A stretch of DNA of 64,000 nt from positions 1-64,000 of the forward strand of contig CAJTNJ010000008.1 in the NCBI GenBank assembly GCA_910577565.1, given 5' to 3'. A program made the position numbers and the translations under genes. The notes beneath the pieces are model-generated. The model was not told the origin of the DNA. It worked only from the letters and a program-made list of their open reading frames with translations, and ran no database searches. Below, piece by piece: positions 8,366 to 17,387 of the stretch. Origin of the DNA: an uncultured Oscillospiraceae bacterium (lineage in GTDB: Bacteria > Bacillota > Clostridia > Oscillospirales > Ruminococcaceae). Position 1 is the stretch's first letter. Each line of letters opens with the position of its first letter.

Positions 8366-9052
8366 ATGAAAAAAACAATTTTTTTTAGTAAAACTATTAT
8401 AACTTTTGTGTGCATTTTGATGATGTCTGCATGTGGACTTTTTTTTAATCCATCTACATATGTTAAAGCTGCTTTGGATGCTTTATATAAAGGAGAGCTT
8501 GAGCAATATTCGAATGTTACGTCTACTCCCATCTCTCAGGCTCAGTCTCAATATGAAGCCGGTTATAAATCACAAGCAGATGTTTTGGCGACAGTTTATG
8601 GTTTTACAGATAAAAATGGAATTATTAACATGAGTGATCAAATAAGAGCTCAGGTTGAGGATTTGTGTAAAGAATTATATGGACAGATAGAATATAAAAT
8701 AAATGAAAAATATGAAAAAACAAAATCTGAATATAAAGTTGAAGTTAAGGTTACTCCAATAACGACACTTAAAGACAACATGATGGCTATAAATGAGTTT
8801 GTTGAAAATTATAACGCAAACATAATAGCAGGCAAATATAATGATGAAATTGTATATTCTCAAGATATGATAGATTTAGAATATGAACAAGGGATTTTGG
8901 ATATTTTAAAAAATGTCATAAATAACCCGACATATGGCCAACCGCAGACAATTTTCGTTAGAGTAATGTGTGATGTGGATAGAAATTCTTATTATATAAA
9001 TACCGATGATCTTATTGCAATGAATAAGGCTATTATTAAATATCCATCATAG
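8366..9052 (+). CDS. DUF5105-like lipoprotein
   Basis: 228 residues from ATG 8366; a TTG at 8357 would add three residues and the AAGGGGA site fits neither start perfectly. The signal peptide ends in a lipobox (MSAC, Cys23), so it is a membrane-anchored surface lipoprotein. The mature part starts NPSTYVKAALDALYKGELEQY, which fits the DUF5105 family found in clostridia. No catalytic motif is seen; role unknown. It lies 40 bases after the membrane protein gene and may belong to the same transcript. Confidence 0.72.
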   Translation: MKKTIFFSKTIITFVCILMMSACGLFFNPSTYVKAALDALYKGELEQYSNVTSTPISQAQSQYEAGYKSQADVLATVYGFTDKNGIINMSDQIRAQVEDLCKELYGQIEYKINEKYEKTKSEYKVEVKVTPITTLKDNMMAINEFVENYNANIIAGKYNDEIVYSQDMIDLEYEQGILDILKNVINNPTYGQPQTIFVRVMCDVDRNSYYINTDDLIAMNKAIIKYPS

Positions 9053-9503
9053 GGTTTGTTGTGTATTTTTATTAAAATGTAAAAAATAGATGTTTTATTC
9101 AAAAAACAAAAAAGTATTTAGGGTATTTAAGGTTTTTGCTAAAAAACATAATTGATTAGGTTTTGATTGCTTAAAGTTATATATTATTAAAATAACAATA
9201 TTTTTATATTTTAATTAAAAATAAAAAAACGAACTTATATTATAGAAAGTGTTAACTTTGATTTTGAAAATTATATACCTTCCTTTAAAAACGATTTTGA
9301 ATGTTTTATTAGCTAATATTTTAAAAGCAAGTTATTAGAATTTTTGTCCTTAGTTTTGGTGAATTTGCTCTTGTTAGATATCTTAATATTTCATTTAAAT
9401 CTCCCTTTATTTTTTTGTACTACCGGTTTATAGTTGGACTAGACTTTTAAGTTTAAATATATTATAATGTATTTATTGTGAAAAATTTTAAAGGAGAGCG
9501 ATT
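9053..9503. other. Gene-poor gap
   Basis: A+T-rich stretch without a supported reading frame. Near its end, TTGGAC (about 9436) and a TATAAT-like run before 9475 may form the promoter of the following lipoprotein gene. Nothing else recognised. Confidence 0.4.
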
Positions 9504-10637
9504 ATGTATTCAATAAAAAAAACGAATAATTTAAAAGCTATTTTTACCATGTTTTTGTCATTTTGCATTATAATTTTTACATTTGGTGGGTGTTCAATGC
9601 AAATAGACTGGATATTCAAATCAGGTGATTATATACTTGGTTCGGGCGAATATTTATATATTATGATGGAAGAGATGTACAATGCTCAATCAAAAACGGA
9701 AATTACATATAATTCAGACACTATAGTTAAAAATGAAGAAGTTATGAATAAAACCATAGATGGAAAACTTGCTTCTAACTGGGTTAGAGATAATTCAATT
9801 AAACAAGCAAAGGCTCTGCTTGTTTCAAGAATTGAGTTTGATAATCTTAACTTATCTTTGTCTAATGAAGAACAATCGGAAATTAATTCAAATGTTGATA
9901 AATATTATACCTCGCTTGAAAAATATTATGATGCTTCAAACATTGGCATATCAAAAGATTCGTTTGTTAGATATATGGAAGATAACGTTAAAAAATCAAG
10001 AGTGTCTGATGAATATTTCGGCGAAGGAAAGCCAATGCAAATTAAAGATGATAAAAAAGATGAATATTCAAAGGCTCATGGTGCAAGATACAAAATTATA
10101 GAAATAAGTAAGGATGTTGACAGCAAGAAAGCCGATACTGTTGAAGGTGAAGAAGAAATATCTTTAATATACAAAAATGAAGGAGTATCTACCGCTAAAG
10201 AACTTGCTGATAAATATCTTAACGATATAAAAAGCGGAAAGTCTTTGGATGACGTTAACGCCGCTTTTGAAAAGGCCTTAGAACAAGATGATGAAGACGA
10301 TGAAGATGATACAGCGCTTGACGATCAATTCTGTTATGATGATGACGATAAACTTGAAGAAAAAGATGCTGTTTTTGAAGCACAAATTAACGGAGAGGCT
10401 GTTTTAAAAGAAGGAGAGAAATCATATTTTATAATACAAAGATATGATATTGACGAAAAGACTTTGGAAAGTCAAAGAATGACATCTGAAACCAAGGCTA
10501 AAGAAGAAGAGGAAGAAAAACTTTTTGATGATATATTAAATAATCTTGGATACGAGCAAAACGACAAGGCAATTGAAAAATATGATCCAATGAAACAAGC
10601 GGGTTTAATAGACAGGAAACTTTCAGGAAAAGCATAG
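9504..10637 (+). CDS. Foldase-like (PrsA/SurA-type) lipoprotein, tentative
   Basis: 377 residues with a lipobox (FTFGGC, Cys30) after a hydrophobic signal. The segment after the signal (VLGSGEY-like: DYILGSGEYLYIMMEEMYNA) and the helical 100-190 region resemble SurA/PrsA-type chaperone lipoproteins that many clostridia encode, and residues about 205-320 could be a diverged rotamase-like domain (KELADKYLNDIKSGKSLDDV). A very acidic tract (EQDDEDDEDD, about residue 265) is unusual and may bind cations. AAAGGAGAG precedes the ATG. It stands alone and is followed by a terminator at 10699. Assignment to the foldase family is by pattern only. Confidence 0.6.
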   Translation: MYSIKKTNNLKAIFTMFLSFCIIIFTFGGCSMQIDWIFKSGDYILGSGEYLYIMMEEMYNAQSKTEITYNSDTIVKNEEVMNKTIDGKLASNWVRDNSIKQAKALLVSRIEFDNLNLSLSNEEQSEINSNVDKYYTSLEKYYDASNIGISKDSFVRYMEDNVKKSRVSDEYFGEGKPMQIKDDKKDEYSKAHGARYKIIEISKDVDSKKADTVEGEEEISLIYKNEGVSTAKELADKYLNDIKSGKSLDDVNAAFEKALEQDDEDDEDDTALDDQFCYDDDDKLEEKDAVFEAQINGEAVLKEGEKSYFIIQRYDIDEKTLESQRMTSETKAKEEEEEKLFDDILNNLGYEQNDKAIEKYDPMKQAGLIDRKLSGKA

Positions 10638-10698
10638 CGATTTTCTAATTAGTGGTAATATAAAAAGTAATTTTTACTTTGATTTTATAATTTATAAG

Positions 10699-10728
10699 GT
10701 CACCTAGAAAAAAACTGGGTGACTTTTA
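10699..10728 (+). terminator. Terminator after the foldase-like gene
   Basis: GTCACCTAG (10699-10707) pairs with CTGGGTGAC (10715-10723), followed by TTTTATT. Confidence 0.8.
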
Positions 10729-11135
10729 TTGGTGTTAAAGATCTCAACTGTTCTAGAGGTAAAAGCTTTAGTAGAATTATGAAATTAAAGATTTTCTCTA
10801 TATAAAATATGAGTGCAGCTCAGAAATACACACAAGAGAATATCAAAATGTATGCTATGGTGGCAAGAGTTTCTATTTTAAAGAACAAAAGTCATACTTT
10901 TACAGTAAGAAAGGGATCAATTCTGATGCTCGTAAATATATAGCTGCTTTAAAGAGATGCTCTAAATGCTTTTTTTAGCTCATTAAATACTTTTAAAATT
11001 GTCATGATATTTTTGCATATTCTTATAACAAATTTGTCGATTTTAATATTTGCCTTCATCTTCTTAAAAATTCTGATTTTCTTATTGACTTTCTTCCCTA
11101 TCTTTAATTTTGGCAATCTCAGTGTTTTATATTAG
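10729..11135. other. Gap with a short decayed reading frame
   Basis: A stop-free stretch of about 65 codons on the plus strand (ending TAG near 10979) reads YECSSEIHTREYQNVCYGG and ends LKRCSKCFF. The C..C spacing recalls the zinc-ribbon ends of some transposases, so it may be a transposase relic. A 55-codon basic frame on the minus strand (10949-11116) has no ribosome binding site. Neither is called a gene. Confidence 0.25.
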
Positions 11136-11163
11136 TTGACAATTTATGCGGATATGATATAAT
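11136..11163 (+). promoter_or_regulatory. Promoter of the polysaccharide operon
   Basis: TTGACA (11136-11141), 16-base spacer, TATAAT (11158-11163), about 55 bases before the first glycosyltransferase start. Both hexamers match the vegetative consensus exactly. Confidence 0.8.
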
Positions 11164-11218
11164 ACAAAAATAGGGATTTTGTGGGCTGTTTTCAATAGAA
11201 CAGAAATTGGGAGTATAT

Positions 11219-12085
11219 ATGCAATTATCAGTAATTCTTATTAACCACAACACGCAAGCTATAACCAAACAAACTATAGAATCTGTACTAAATACTTTAA
11301 AGCAAGTAGAATATGAAATTGTGGTGATTGATAACTCATCAGATGAAAGCGAAGTCATAGACTTTTCAAATGAAAAGGTGAGAATTTTTAAAGGCATTAA
11401 GAATAATGGATTTGGACATGCATGCAATATTGGCTCTAAGGAAGCCAAGGGTGAATATCTTCTGTTTTTAAATTCCGATACAATATTAAATGACTGCACG
11501 GTTGATGAAGTCTTTTATTATTTGAAAAACCACGATGATATAGGAGTAATTGGCGTTAGGCAGCTTTTGCCAGATGGAACTCTTGATGCCGGTTGCAAAA
11601 GAGGCTTTCCAACACCAATGTCGTCGATTTATTATTTTTCAGGAATTAGCAAAAGATACCCCAATTCGAAAAGGTTTGGCGCCTATCAACAAACATTTAT
11701 CGATGAACATGATATAGCGGATGTAGATTGCATATCTGGTGCATTTATGATGATGAGCAAAGAAGTTTTTTACTGCGTTGGAGGGTTTGATGAGAACTTT
11801 TTCATGTATAGCGAAGATGTTGATTTTTGTTATAGACTAAAGCAAAAGGGCTTTAGGGTCGTTTATTATGGAAAGGTGTCGTTTACTCATTTAAAAGGCA
11901 AAAGCGGAATTGACGATCCGTTTGTGCTGGAAAATTTTTACAAAAGCATGCAGATTTTTTATGATAAGCATTATAAAGATAAATATAATTTTGTGGTAAA
12001 TTGGCTGGTGAGTTTGGGGATAAAAACTAAATATAGATTTGCTAAGCGCGCACTTAAAAAAAGGTTGGTGCAAAATAGTGGTTGA
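11219..12085 (+). CDS. Family 2 glycosyltransferase (rhamnosyltransferase type)
   Basis: 288 residues from ATG 11219, chosen because TTGGGAG at 11207-11213 serves as ribosome binding site and the fold starts MQLSVILINHNT. GT2 features: NGFGHACNIGSKEAKGEYLL, the DxD-like LNSDT, SGAFMMMSKEVF, and the ED motif in YSEDVDFCYRLKQKG. This pattern is that of WbbL-like transferases that add L-rhamnose from dTDP-L-rhamnose to a lipid-linked sugar; the rml genes just downstream fit that donor. It should act on the cytoplasmic face of the membrane. First gene of the operon; the next gene overlaps its end by 8 bases. Exact linkage unknown. Confidence 0.88.
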   Translation: MQLSVILINHNTQAITKQTIESVLNTLKQVEYEIVVIDNSSDESEVIDFSNEKVRIFKGIKNNGFGHACNIGSKEAKGEYLLFLNSDTILNDCTVDEVFYYLKNHDDIGVIGVRQLLPDGTLDAGCKRGFPTPMSSIYYFSGISKRYPNSKRFGAYQQTFIDEHDIADVDCISGAFMMMSKEVFYCVGGFDENFFMYSEDVDFCYRLKQKGFRVVYYGKVSFTHLKGKSGIDDPFVLENFYKSMQIFYDKHYKDKYNFVVNWLVSLGIKTKYRFAKRALKKRLVQNSG

Positions 12086-13001
12086 TATTTTACTGGCAGT
12101 TTACAATGGCGAGAAATATTTAAAAGAACAAATAGACTCTATTATTTCACAAACCTATAAAGATTGGCAGATAATAATTAGTGATGATTGCTCTATTGAT
12201 GGCACAAAGTCTATCATTATGGAATATAAAAACAAATTTCCTGATAAAATTAAATATTATTCAAATGAGAAAAATTCTAAAAGCCCAATGGCGAACTTTT
12301 CAAAATTATTAGAGCTATCCGAGTCCCCATATGTTATGATGTGCGATCATGACGATGTGTGGCTTGAAAATAAAATAGAGTTGACGCTGAGCGTTATGAA
12401 AAACCTTGAGGGCGAAAATTCAAATTTGCCTATTTTGGTTCATACAGATCTTAAGGTGGTAGATTGCAATTTAAATGTATTATCAGACTCAATGATGAAA
12501 TCTCAAAAGCTTAACCCCAAAGCTCGGTCGCTTAAAGAGATTATTGTGCAAAACAATGTGACTGGTTGTACTTTGATGGCAAACCGAAAGCTTGTAGAAA
12601 TGTCGCAAAATATACCAAAATGTGCTATAATGCATGATTGGTGGATGGCGCTTGTTGCATCGGCATTTGGTGAAATTCGTTTTTTAGATATCCCAACTAT
12701 TCTATATCGCCAGCATGAGTCTAATCAGGTTGGCTCGAAAAATGCTCGCAAGGTTTCGTTCATATTGAGTAAAATGTTTGATAAAAAAGAGATTAAAAGG
12801 TCTATTTTTGCAACATATGATCAGGCAAGAGCTTTTCTTGATAGGTTTTATAATGAGTTGTCAAATGATCAAAAAAAGCTTATTGAAGATTATCTGTCAG
12901 TTGGTAAGGGCAATAAGGTTAGCCGTTTGATAAAGCTTATAAACTTTGGATTTTTAAAATATGGATTTGTCCGTAAACTAGGACAGATTATATATATATA
13001 A
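12078..13001 (+). CDS. Family 2 glycosyltransferase
   Basis: 307 residues from GTG 12078, which overlaps the previous stop and begins VVDILLAVYNGEKYLKEQID, the usual GT2 front end. Motifs: ISDDCSIDGT, the DxD-like CDHDDVW, and HDWWMALVASAFG with YRQHESNQVG near the end. This arrangement is typical of the rhamnosyltransferases of Gram-positive polysaccharide clusters (RgpB-like), which extend a chain with L-rhamnose. Translationally coupled to the upstream transferase; rmlA follows after 23 bases. The family is secure, the acceptor is not. Confidence 0.87.
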   Translation: MVDILLAVYNGEKYLKEQIDSIISQTYKDWQIIISDDCSIDGTKSIIMEYKNKFPDKIKYYSNEKNSKSPMANFSKLLELSESPYVMMCDHDDVWLENKIELTLSVMKNLEGENSNLPILVHTDLKVVDCNLNVLSDSMMKSQKLNPKARSLKEIIVQNNVTGCTLMANRKLVEMSQNIPKCAIMHDWWMALVASAFGEIRFLDIPTILYRQHESNQVGSKNARKVSFILSKMFDKKEIKRSIFATYDQARAFLDRFYNELSNDQKKLIEDYLSVGKGNKVSRLIKLINFGFLKYGFVRKLGQIIYI

Positions 13002-13024
13002 ATTAAGGCTTGGAGGGATTTGAC

Positions 13025-13903
13025 ATGAAAGGCATTGTTTTAGCCGGTGGAGCTGGCACGAGGTTATATCCGTCTACTATAGCATGCTCAAAGCAGATAT
13101 TAACAGTTTATGATAAACCTATGATATATTATCCCGTTTCAACATTAATGCTTGCGGGAATAAAGGATATTTTAATTATTTCAACGCCAAGAGATATCAA
13201 AATGTTTGAGGATCTATTTAAAGACGGCAGTCAATTTGGAGTTAATTTTTCATATAAAATCCAAAAAGAGCCAAGAGGCCTTGCCGATGCTTTTATAATC
13301 GGCGAAGATTTCATAGGAAATGATAATGTTTGCTTGGTTCTTGGTGATAATATATTCTATGGAAATAAATTTTCCGATTCGCTCAAACGTGCTGTTTCGC
13401 GAAAAGAAGGTGCTACGATATTTGGCTATCATGTGAGCAACCCTTGTGAATTTGGAGTGGTTGATTTTGATGAAAACGGCACAGTTCTTGGCATTGAAGA
13501 AAAACCTGCAAATCCAAAATCCAACTATGCTGTTCCGGGGCTCTATTTTTATGATAATGATGTTGTGGAAATAGCTAAAAATGTAAAACCATCTTTGAGA
13601 GGCGAGCTTGAGATAACTTCGGTTAATAATGTATATTTAGAAAAATCCAAGCTGAAGGTTGAATTGCTTGGCAGAGGAATGGCATGGCTTGACACAGGAA
13701 ACCACAGAGCTATGCTTGACGCCGCAAACTTTATCGAAGCTGTTCAGACACGACAAGGGCTTTATGTTGCATGCTTGGAGGAAATAGCATATTTAAATGG
13801 GTTTATTAACAAAGGGCAGCTTTTAGAAAGAGCAGAGTCTATGAAAAAAACAGAGTATGGTCAATATTTAATCTCGGTTGCGAACAACCCTGTTAATAAA
13901 TAG
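13025..13903 (+). CDS. rmlA: Glucose-1-phosphate thymidylyltransferase
   Basis: 292 residues. It joins dTTP and glucose 1-phosphate to give dTDP-glucose, first step to dTDP-L-rhamnose. The nucleotide-binding signature GGAGTRLYPST is at residues 8-18, with KPMIYYPVSTLMLAGI, VLGDNIFYG and GMAWLDTGNH as further family motifs. Length fits RmlA (about 290). ATG 13025 is chosen over the earlier TTG at 13010 because GGAGGG (13011-13016) is its ribosome binding site. It stands with rmlD, rmlB and rmlC in one operon. Confidence 0.96.
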   Translation: MKGIVLAGGAGTRLYPSTIACSKQILTVYDKPMIYYPVSTLMLAGIKDILIISTPRDIKMFEDLFKDGSQFGVNFSYKIQKEPRGLADAFIIGEDFIGNDNVCLVLGDNIFYGNKFSDSLKRAVSRKEGATIFGYHVSNPCEFGVVDFDENGTVLGIEEKPANPKSNYAVPGLYFYDNDVVEIAKNVKPSLRGELEITSVNNVYLEKSKLKVELLGRGMAWLDTGNHRAMLDAANFIEAVQTRQGLYVACLEEIAYLNGFINKGQLLERAESMKKTEYGQYLISVANNPVNK

Positions 13904-13918
13904 CGAGGAGGCAATAAA

Positions 13919-14803
13919 TTGCACACTATTTTAGTAACCGGCGCTAAAGGTCAGCTTGGGACAGAATTAATTAAGATCATGACAAAAGGTGTTTGCGAGC
14001 TTGGCAAAATGCCTGAGTTTTATAAAAATTGTCGCATAGTTGGCATAGATATAGATGATTTGGATATAACTGATTTTGAAAAAACGCATGAATTTATAAA
14101 ATCAAAAAAACCTTATGCGGTCATAAACTGCGCTGCAATGACCAATGTTGACGGATGTGAAAGCGATATGGAAATGGCGCTTAAAGTTAACGCTATAGGC
14201 CCAAGAAATATTGCAATGGCTTGCGAAGAGGTTGGAGCTAAATTAATACACATATCAACCGACTATGTGTTTAGTGGATGTGGAAAAAAGCCATATGTTG
14301 AAATGGATATTGCAAATCCGCAAAGTGTCTATGGGCATACAAAAAACTTGGGCGAGCAGTATGTTCGCGATTTTTGCAGTAAGTGGTTTATAGTTAGGAC
14401 TTCGTGGCTTTATGGATATAATGGCAATAACTTTGTTAAAACCATGATAAAGCTAGGAAGAGAAAAAGGCAGTGTAAAGGTTGTTGATGATCAACGCGGC
14501 AATCCAACAAATGCAGCTGATTTAGCATGGCATATATGCAAATTAATTCCAAGCTCAGAGTATGGCATATATCACGGCACCGGAAATGGCGAGTGTTCAT
14601 GGTATGAGTTTGCGTGCGAAATAATGAAAGTGTTTGACATAGACGCCAAGGTTATGCCGTGCACAACAGCTGAGTTTGTAAGACCTGCAAAGAGGCCAAG
14701 CTATTCTTCTCTTGACAATCTAATGCTAAGATGTACAATTGGAGATGACTTCCGCGATTGGAGAGAAGCGCTTAAAGTATATGCGGAAAATTTAAACTTT
14801 TAA
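13919..14803 (+). CDS. rmlD: dTDP-4-dehydrorhamnose reductase
   Basis: 294 residues from TTG 13919, with GAGGAGG 9-15 bases upstream. It reduces dTDP-4-keto-L-rhamnose with NAD(P)H, the last step to dTDP-L-rhamnose. Extended SDR features: TGAKGQLG (7-14), STDYVFSG, and the catalytic Tyr138/Lys142 pair in YGHTKNLGE. RGNPTNAADLA is typical for RmlD. It lies 15 bases after rmlA. Between the two conserved halves it has a short insertion after the nucleotide site (GVCELGKMPEFYKNCR), as in several clostridial members. Confidence 0.95.
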   Translation: MHTILVTGAKGQLGTELIKIMTKGVCELGKMPEFYKNCRIVGIDIDDLDITDFEKTHEFIKSKKPYAVINCAAMTNVDGCESDMEMALKVNAIGPRNIAMACEEVGAKLIHISTDYVFSGCGKKPYVEMDIANPQSVYGHTKNLGEQYVRDFCSKWFIVRTSWLYGYNGNNFVKTMIKLGREKGSVKVVDDQRGNPTNAADLAWHICKLIPSSEYGIYHGTGNGECSWYEFACEIMKVFDIDAKVMPCTTAEFVRPAKRPSYSSLDNLMLRCTIGDDFRDWREALKVYAENLNF

Positions 14804-14841
14804 TGAGTATATAACGAATATATTTGGAAAGGATTTTTAAA

Positions 14842-15900
14842 ATGAAAACTTATTTGGTAACTGGTGGAGCAGGTTTTATAGGCTCAAATTTTATTATTTA
14901 TATGTTGAATAAATATAGTGATGTAAAGATTATAAACATAGACAGTCTTACTTATGCGGGTAATCTTGAAAATTTAAAATCTATTGAAAATAATAAAAAT
15001 CATGTTTTCATACAGGCTGATATTTGCGACAAAGAGGCTATAGCTAAAATTTTTGCTGATAATGACATTGACTATGTTGTAAACTTTGCGGCAGAAAGCC
15101 ATGTGGATCGCAGCATTAAAAATCCTGAGATATTTGTTAAGACAAATGTGCTTGGCACGGTTACGCTTCTTGATGCTGCCAAAAAGGCATGGACTATTTC
15201 TGATGATAAATATAAAGAAGGGGTTAAATATCTTCAAGTTTCAACCGATGAGGTTTATGGTTCGCTTGGCAGTGAAGGATTTTTCCGTGAGGATACACCA
15301 CTTGATCCTCACAGCCCATATTCTGCATCAAAATCTTCGGCGGATATGTTTGTTAAAGCTTATGGAGATACCTATAAATTTCCAATTAACATAACTCGTT
15401 GTTCGAATAACTATGGCCCGTTTCAATTTCCTGAAAAGCTAATACCTCTTATTATAAACAATGCACTTAATAAAAAAGATTTGCCAATATATGGAGATGG
15501 CATGCAAATTCGCGACTGGCTGTATGTAGAGGATCACTGTAAAGCTATTGATATGGTCGTTAGAGACGGTAGACTTGGTGAAGTTTATAACGTTGGAGGT
15601 CATAATGAGAGAACCAATATAACAATAGTCAAAACAATCATTGAATATATAAAAGATAATGTTGATTCAGAGGTTTCGGAGAATTTGATAAAATATGTTG
15701 AAGACAGAAAAGGTCATGATCGAAGATATGGCATTGCACCGGACAAAATCAAAGCTGATCTTGGATGGTATCCCGAAACCACATTTGAAGTTGGCATAAA
15801 AAAGACCATAAAGTGGTATCTTGAAAATATGGATTGGATGAAAAATGTTACTTCAGGTGAATATCAAAATTATTATGAAAAGATGTATTCAAACAAATAA
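14842..15900 (+). CDS. rmlB: dTDP-glucose 4,6-dehydratase
   Basis: 352 residues from ATG 14842; GGAAAGGA upstream (14825-14832) supports this start over the TTG at 14824. It converts dTDP-glucose to dTDP-4-keto-6-deoxyglucose using bound NAD. Motifs: GGAGFIGSNF, AAESHVDRSI, STDEVYG, and YSASKSSADM with the YxxxK pair, then NNYGPFQFPEKLIPL and RDWLYVEDHC, all hallmark RmlB sequence. Third rml gene of the operon. Confidence 0.96.
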   Translation: MKTYLVTGGAGFIGSNFIIYMLNKYSDVKIINIDSLTYAGNLENLKSIENNKNHVFIQADICDKEAIAKIFADNDIDYVVNFAAESHVDRSIKNPEIFVKTNVLGTVTLLDAAKKAWTISDDKYKEGVKYLQVSTDEVYGSLGSEGFFREDTPLDPHSPYSASKSSADMFVKAYGDTYKFPINITRCSNNYGPFQFPEKLIPLIINNALNKKDLPIYGDGMQIRDWLYVEDHCKAIDMVVRDGRLGEVYNVGGHNERTNITIVKTIIEYIKDNVDSEVSENLIKYVEDRKGHDRRYGIAPDKIKADLGWYPETTFEVGIKKTIKWYLENMDWMKNVTSGEYQNYYEKMYSNK

Positions 15901-15973
15901 TAAATAGTAAAATTGCAAGGGGTATGGTTAAATTCCATGCTCTTAATGCTGTTAATAGGAGAGGAACCAAGTT

Positions 15974-16525
15974 ATGGGTAAGTTTACTTTTACACAAACC
16001 GGAATAAAAGATCTCATGATAATTGACATAGAGCCGTTTGGAGATTCACGAGGATATTTCATGGAAACTTATAATGAGAAAGATTTCCACAATGCGGGGC
16101 TTAAGATGAAATTTGTGCAGACTAATGAGTCAAAGTCTACAAAAGGAGTTTTAAGAGGCCTCCATTTTCAAAAAAAATTTCCGCAGGGCAAGCTTGTTCG
16201 CTGCATAGAAGGTGAAGTTTTTGATGTAGCGGTTGATTTAAGAGCTGGCTCCGAAACTTTTGGCAAGTGGTATGGTGTAACTTTAACAGAGTCTAATTTT
16301 AGAGAATTTTATATTCCGGAAGGCTTTGCCCATGGTTTTTATGTGCTTACCGACATTGCACGGTTTGAGTATCAAGTTACCAATTTATATCATCCCGAAG
16401 ATGAGGGTGCACTTTTTTGGAACGACCCTAAAATTGGAATTGATTGGCCGATAATAGATGGCTTAAAACCTTTGCTTTCGGATAAGGATATGAAAAACCC
16501 ACTCCTTGATGATATAGTTTTTTAG
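15974..16525 (+). CDS. rmlC: dTDP-4-dehydrorhamnose 3,5-epimerase
   Basis: 183 residues. The cupin enzyme epimerises C3 and C5 of dTDP-4-keto-6-deoxyglucose. Motifs: DSRGYFMETYN, QTNESKSTKGVLRGLHFQ (with the catalytic His), and YIPEGFAHGFYVL. GGAGAGGAA lies just before the ATG. It completes the four-gene rhamnose set; order here is A-D-B-C. The 73-base gap to rmlB holds no terminator. Confidence 0.96.
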   Translation: MGKFTFTQTGIKDLMIIDIEPFGDSRGYFMETYNEKDFHNAGLKMKFVQTNESKSTKGVLRGLHFQKKFPQGKLVRCIEGEVFDVAVDLRAGSETFGKWYGVTLTESNFREFYIPEGFAHGFYVLTDIARFEYQVTNLYHPEDEGALFWNDPKIGIDWPIIDGLKPLLSDKDMKNPLLDDIVF

Positions 16526-16573
16526 CATCTGATTGTTTGTTTTTATTGCGAAATTTAGGAGGTTGAAGACAAT

Positions 16574-17380
16574 TTGCTAAGGGTATATTTGGGAGATTTT
16601 AAAAGATTTATCCCTCTGTTGTTTAGTTTAACATCAAGAGACTTTAAGTTGAAATATAGGCGCTCTATACTAGGAGTATTGTGGAGTATATTAAATCCGT
16701 TATTAATTATGATTGTAATGACCAGTGTATTCACCTTATTGCTTAGAGTTCAGCCGACCGGCATGCCGTTTGCGGTTTATTATATTACCGGTTCTACGCT
16801 TTATAATTTCTTTACCGAAGCGACCAGCGGTTCGATGTCTTCAATTTTGGGAAATTCATCTCTTATAAAGAAGGTATATATTCCAAAGTATATGTTTCCA
16901 TTGGAAAAGTGCATGTTTGCATTTATAAATATGTTGTTTTCAATGATAGCTGTAGTTTTGGTTTTTGGATTTTATATAATAACCGATCCGCAGGAAGTTA
17001 GTCTTCACTGGACAATATTTTTAATTTTCATACCGATGATTTTCACATTCCTTTTTTCGGTTGGAGTCAGTTTGATTTTATCTGCTCTTACGGTATTTTT
17101 TAGGGATATGCTGCATTTGTGGGGAGTTATAATTACCATATGGCTATATATGACACCAATCATTTATCCTGTTGAGATTTTGCAAAACAGCGGGCTTACG
17201 TGGATTGTGAAACTTAATCCGTTATATTATTTTATTGATTCTTTTAGGCAGCTGATGATTCTTGGAACCATACCGAGTCTAACGAATTTTTTGGTGAGTT
17301 TTTTAAGTTGTCTTGTTTTGTTGATTGTTGGAGGCTTAATTTTCAGAAAAGCTCAAGATCGCTTTATCATGCACATTTAA
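16574..17380 (+). CDS. Polysaccharide ABC exporter permease (Wzm/TagG type)
   Basis: 268 residues from TTG 16574, with TTAGGAGG about 10 bases upstream. It is an ABC-2 type membrane protein with about six membrane segments; the amphipathic start (LTSRDFKLKYRRSILGVLWSILNPLL) and the end (IVKLNPLYYFIDSFRQLMI) are hallmarks of the Wzm/TagG/RfbA family. With the ATPase just downstream it should move a lipid-linked polysaccharide across the membrane. The neighbours suggest a rhamnose-containing cargo. Confidence 0.9.
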   Translation: MLRVYLGDFKRFIPLLFSLTSRDFKLKYRRSILGVLWSILNPLLIMIVMTSVFTLLLRVQPTGMPFAVYYITGSTLYNFFTEATSGSMSSILGNSSLIKKVYIPKYMFPLEKCMFAFINMLFSMIAVVLVFGFYIITDPQEVSLHWTIFLIFIPMIFTFLFSVGVSLILSALTVFFRDMLHLWGVIITIWLYMTPIIYPVEILQNSGLTWIVKLNPLYYFIDSFRQLMILGTIPSLTNFLVSFLSCLVLLIVGGLIFRKAQDRFIMHI

Positions 17381-17387
17381 GGTTTGT

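Noticed and set aside
10949..11116. 55-codon basic minus-strand frame
   Set aside because: No ribosome binding site and no recognised relative; more likely chance or relic.
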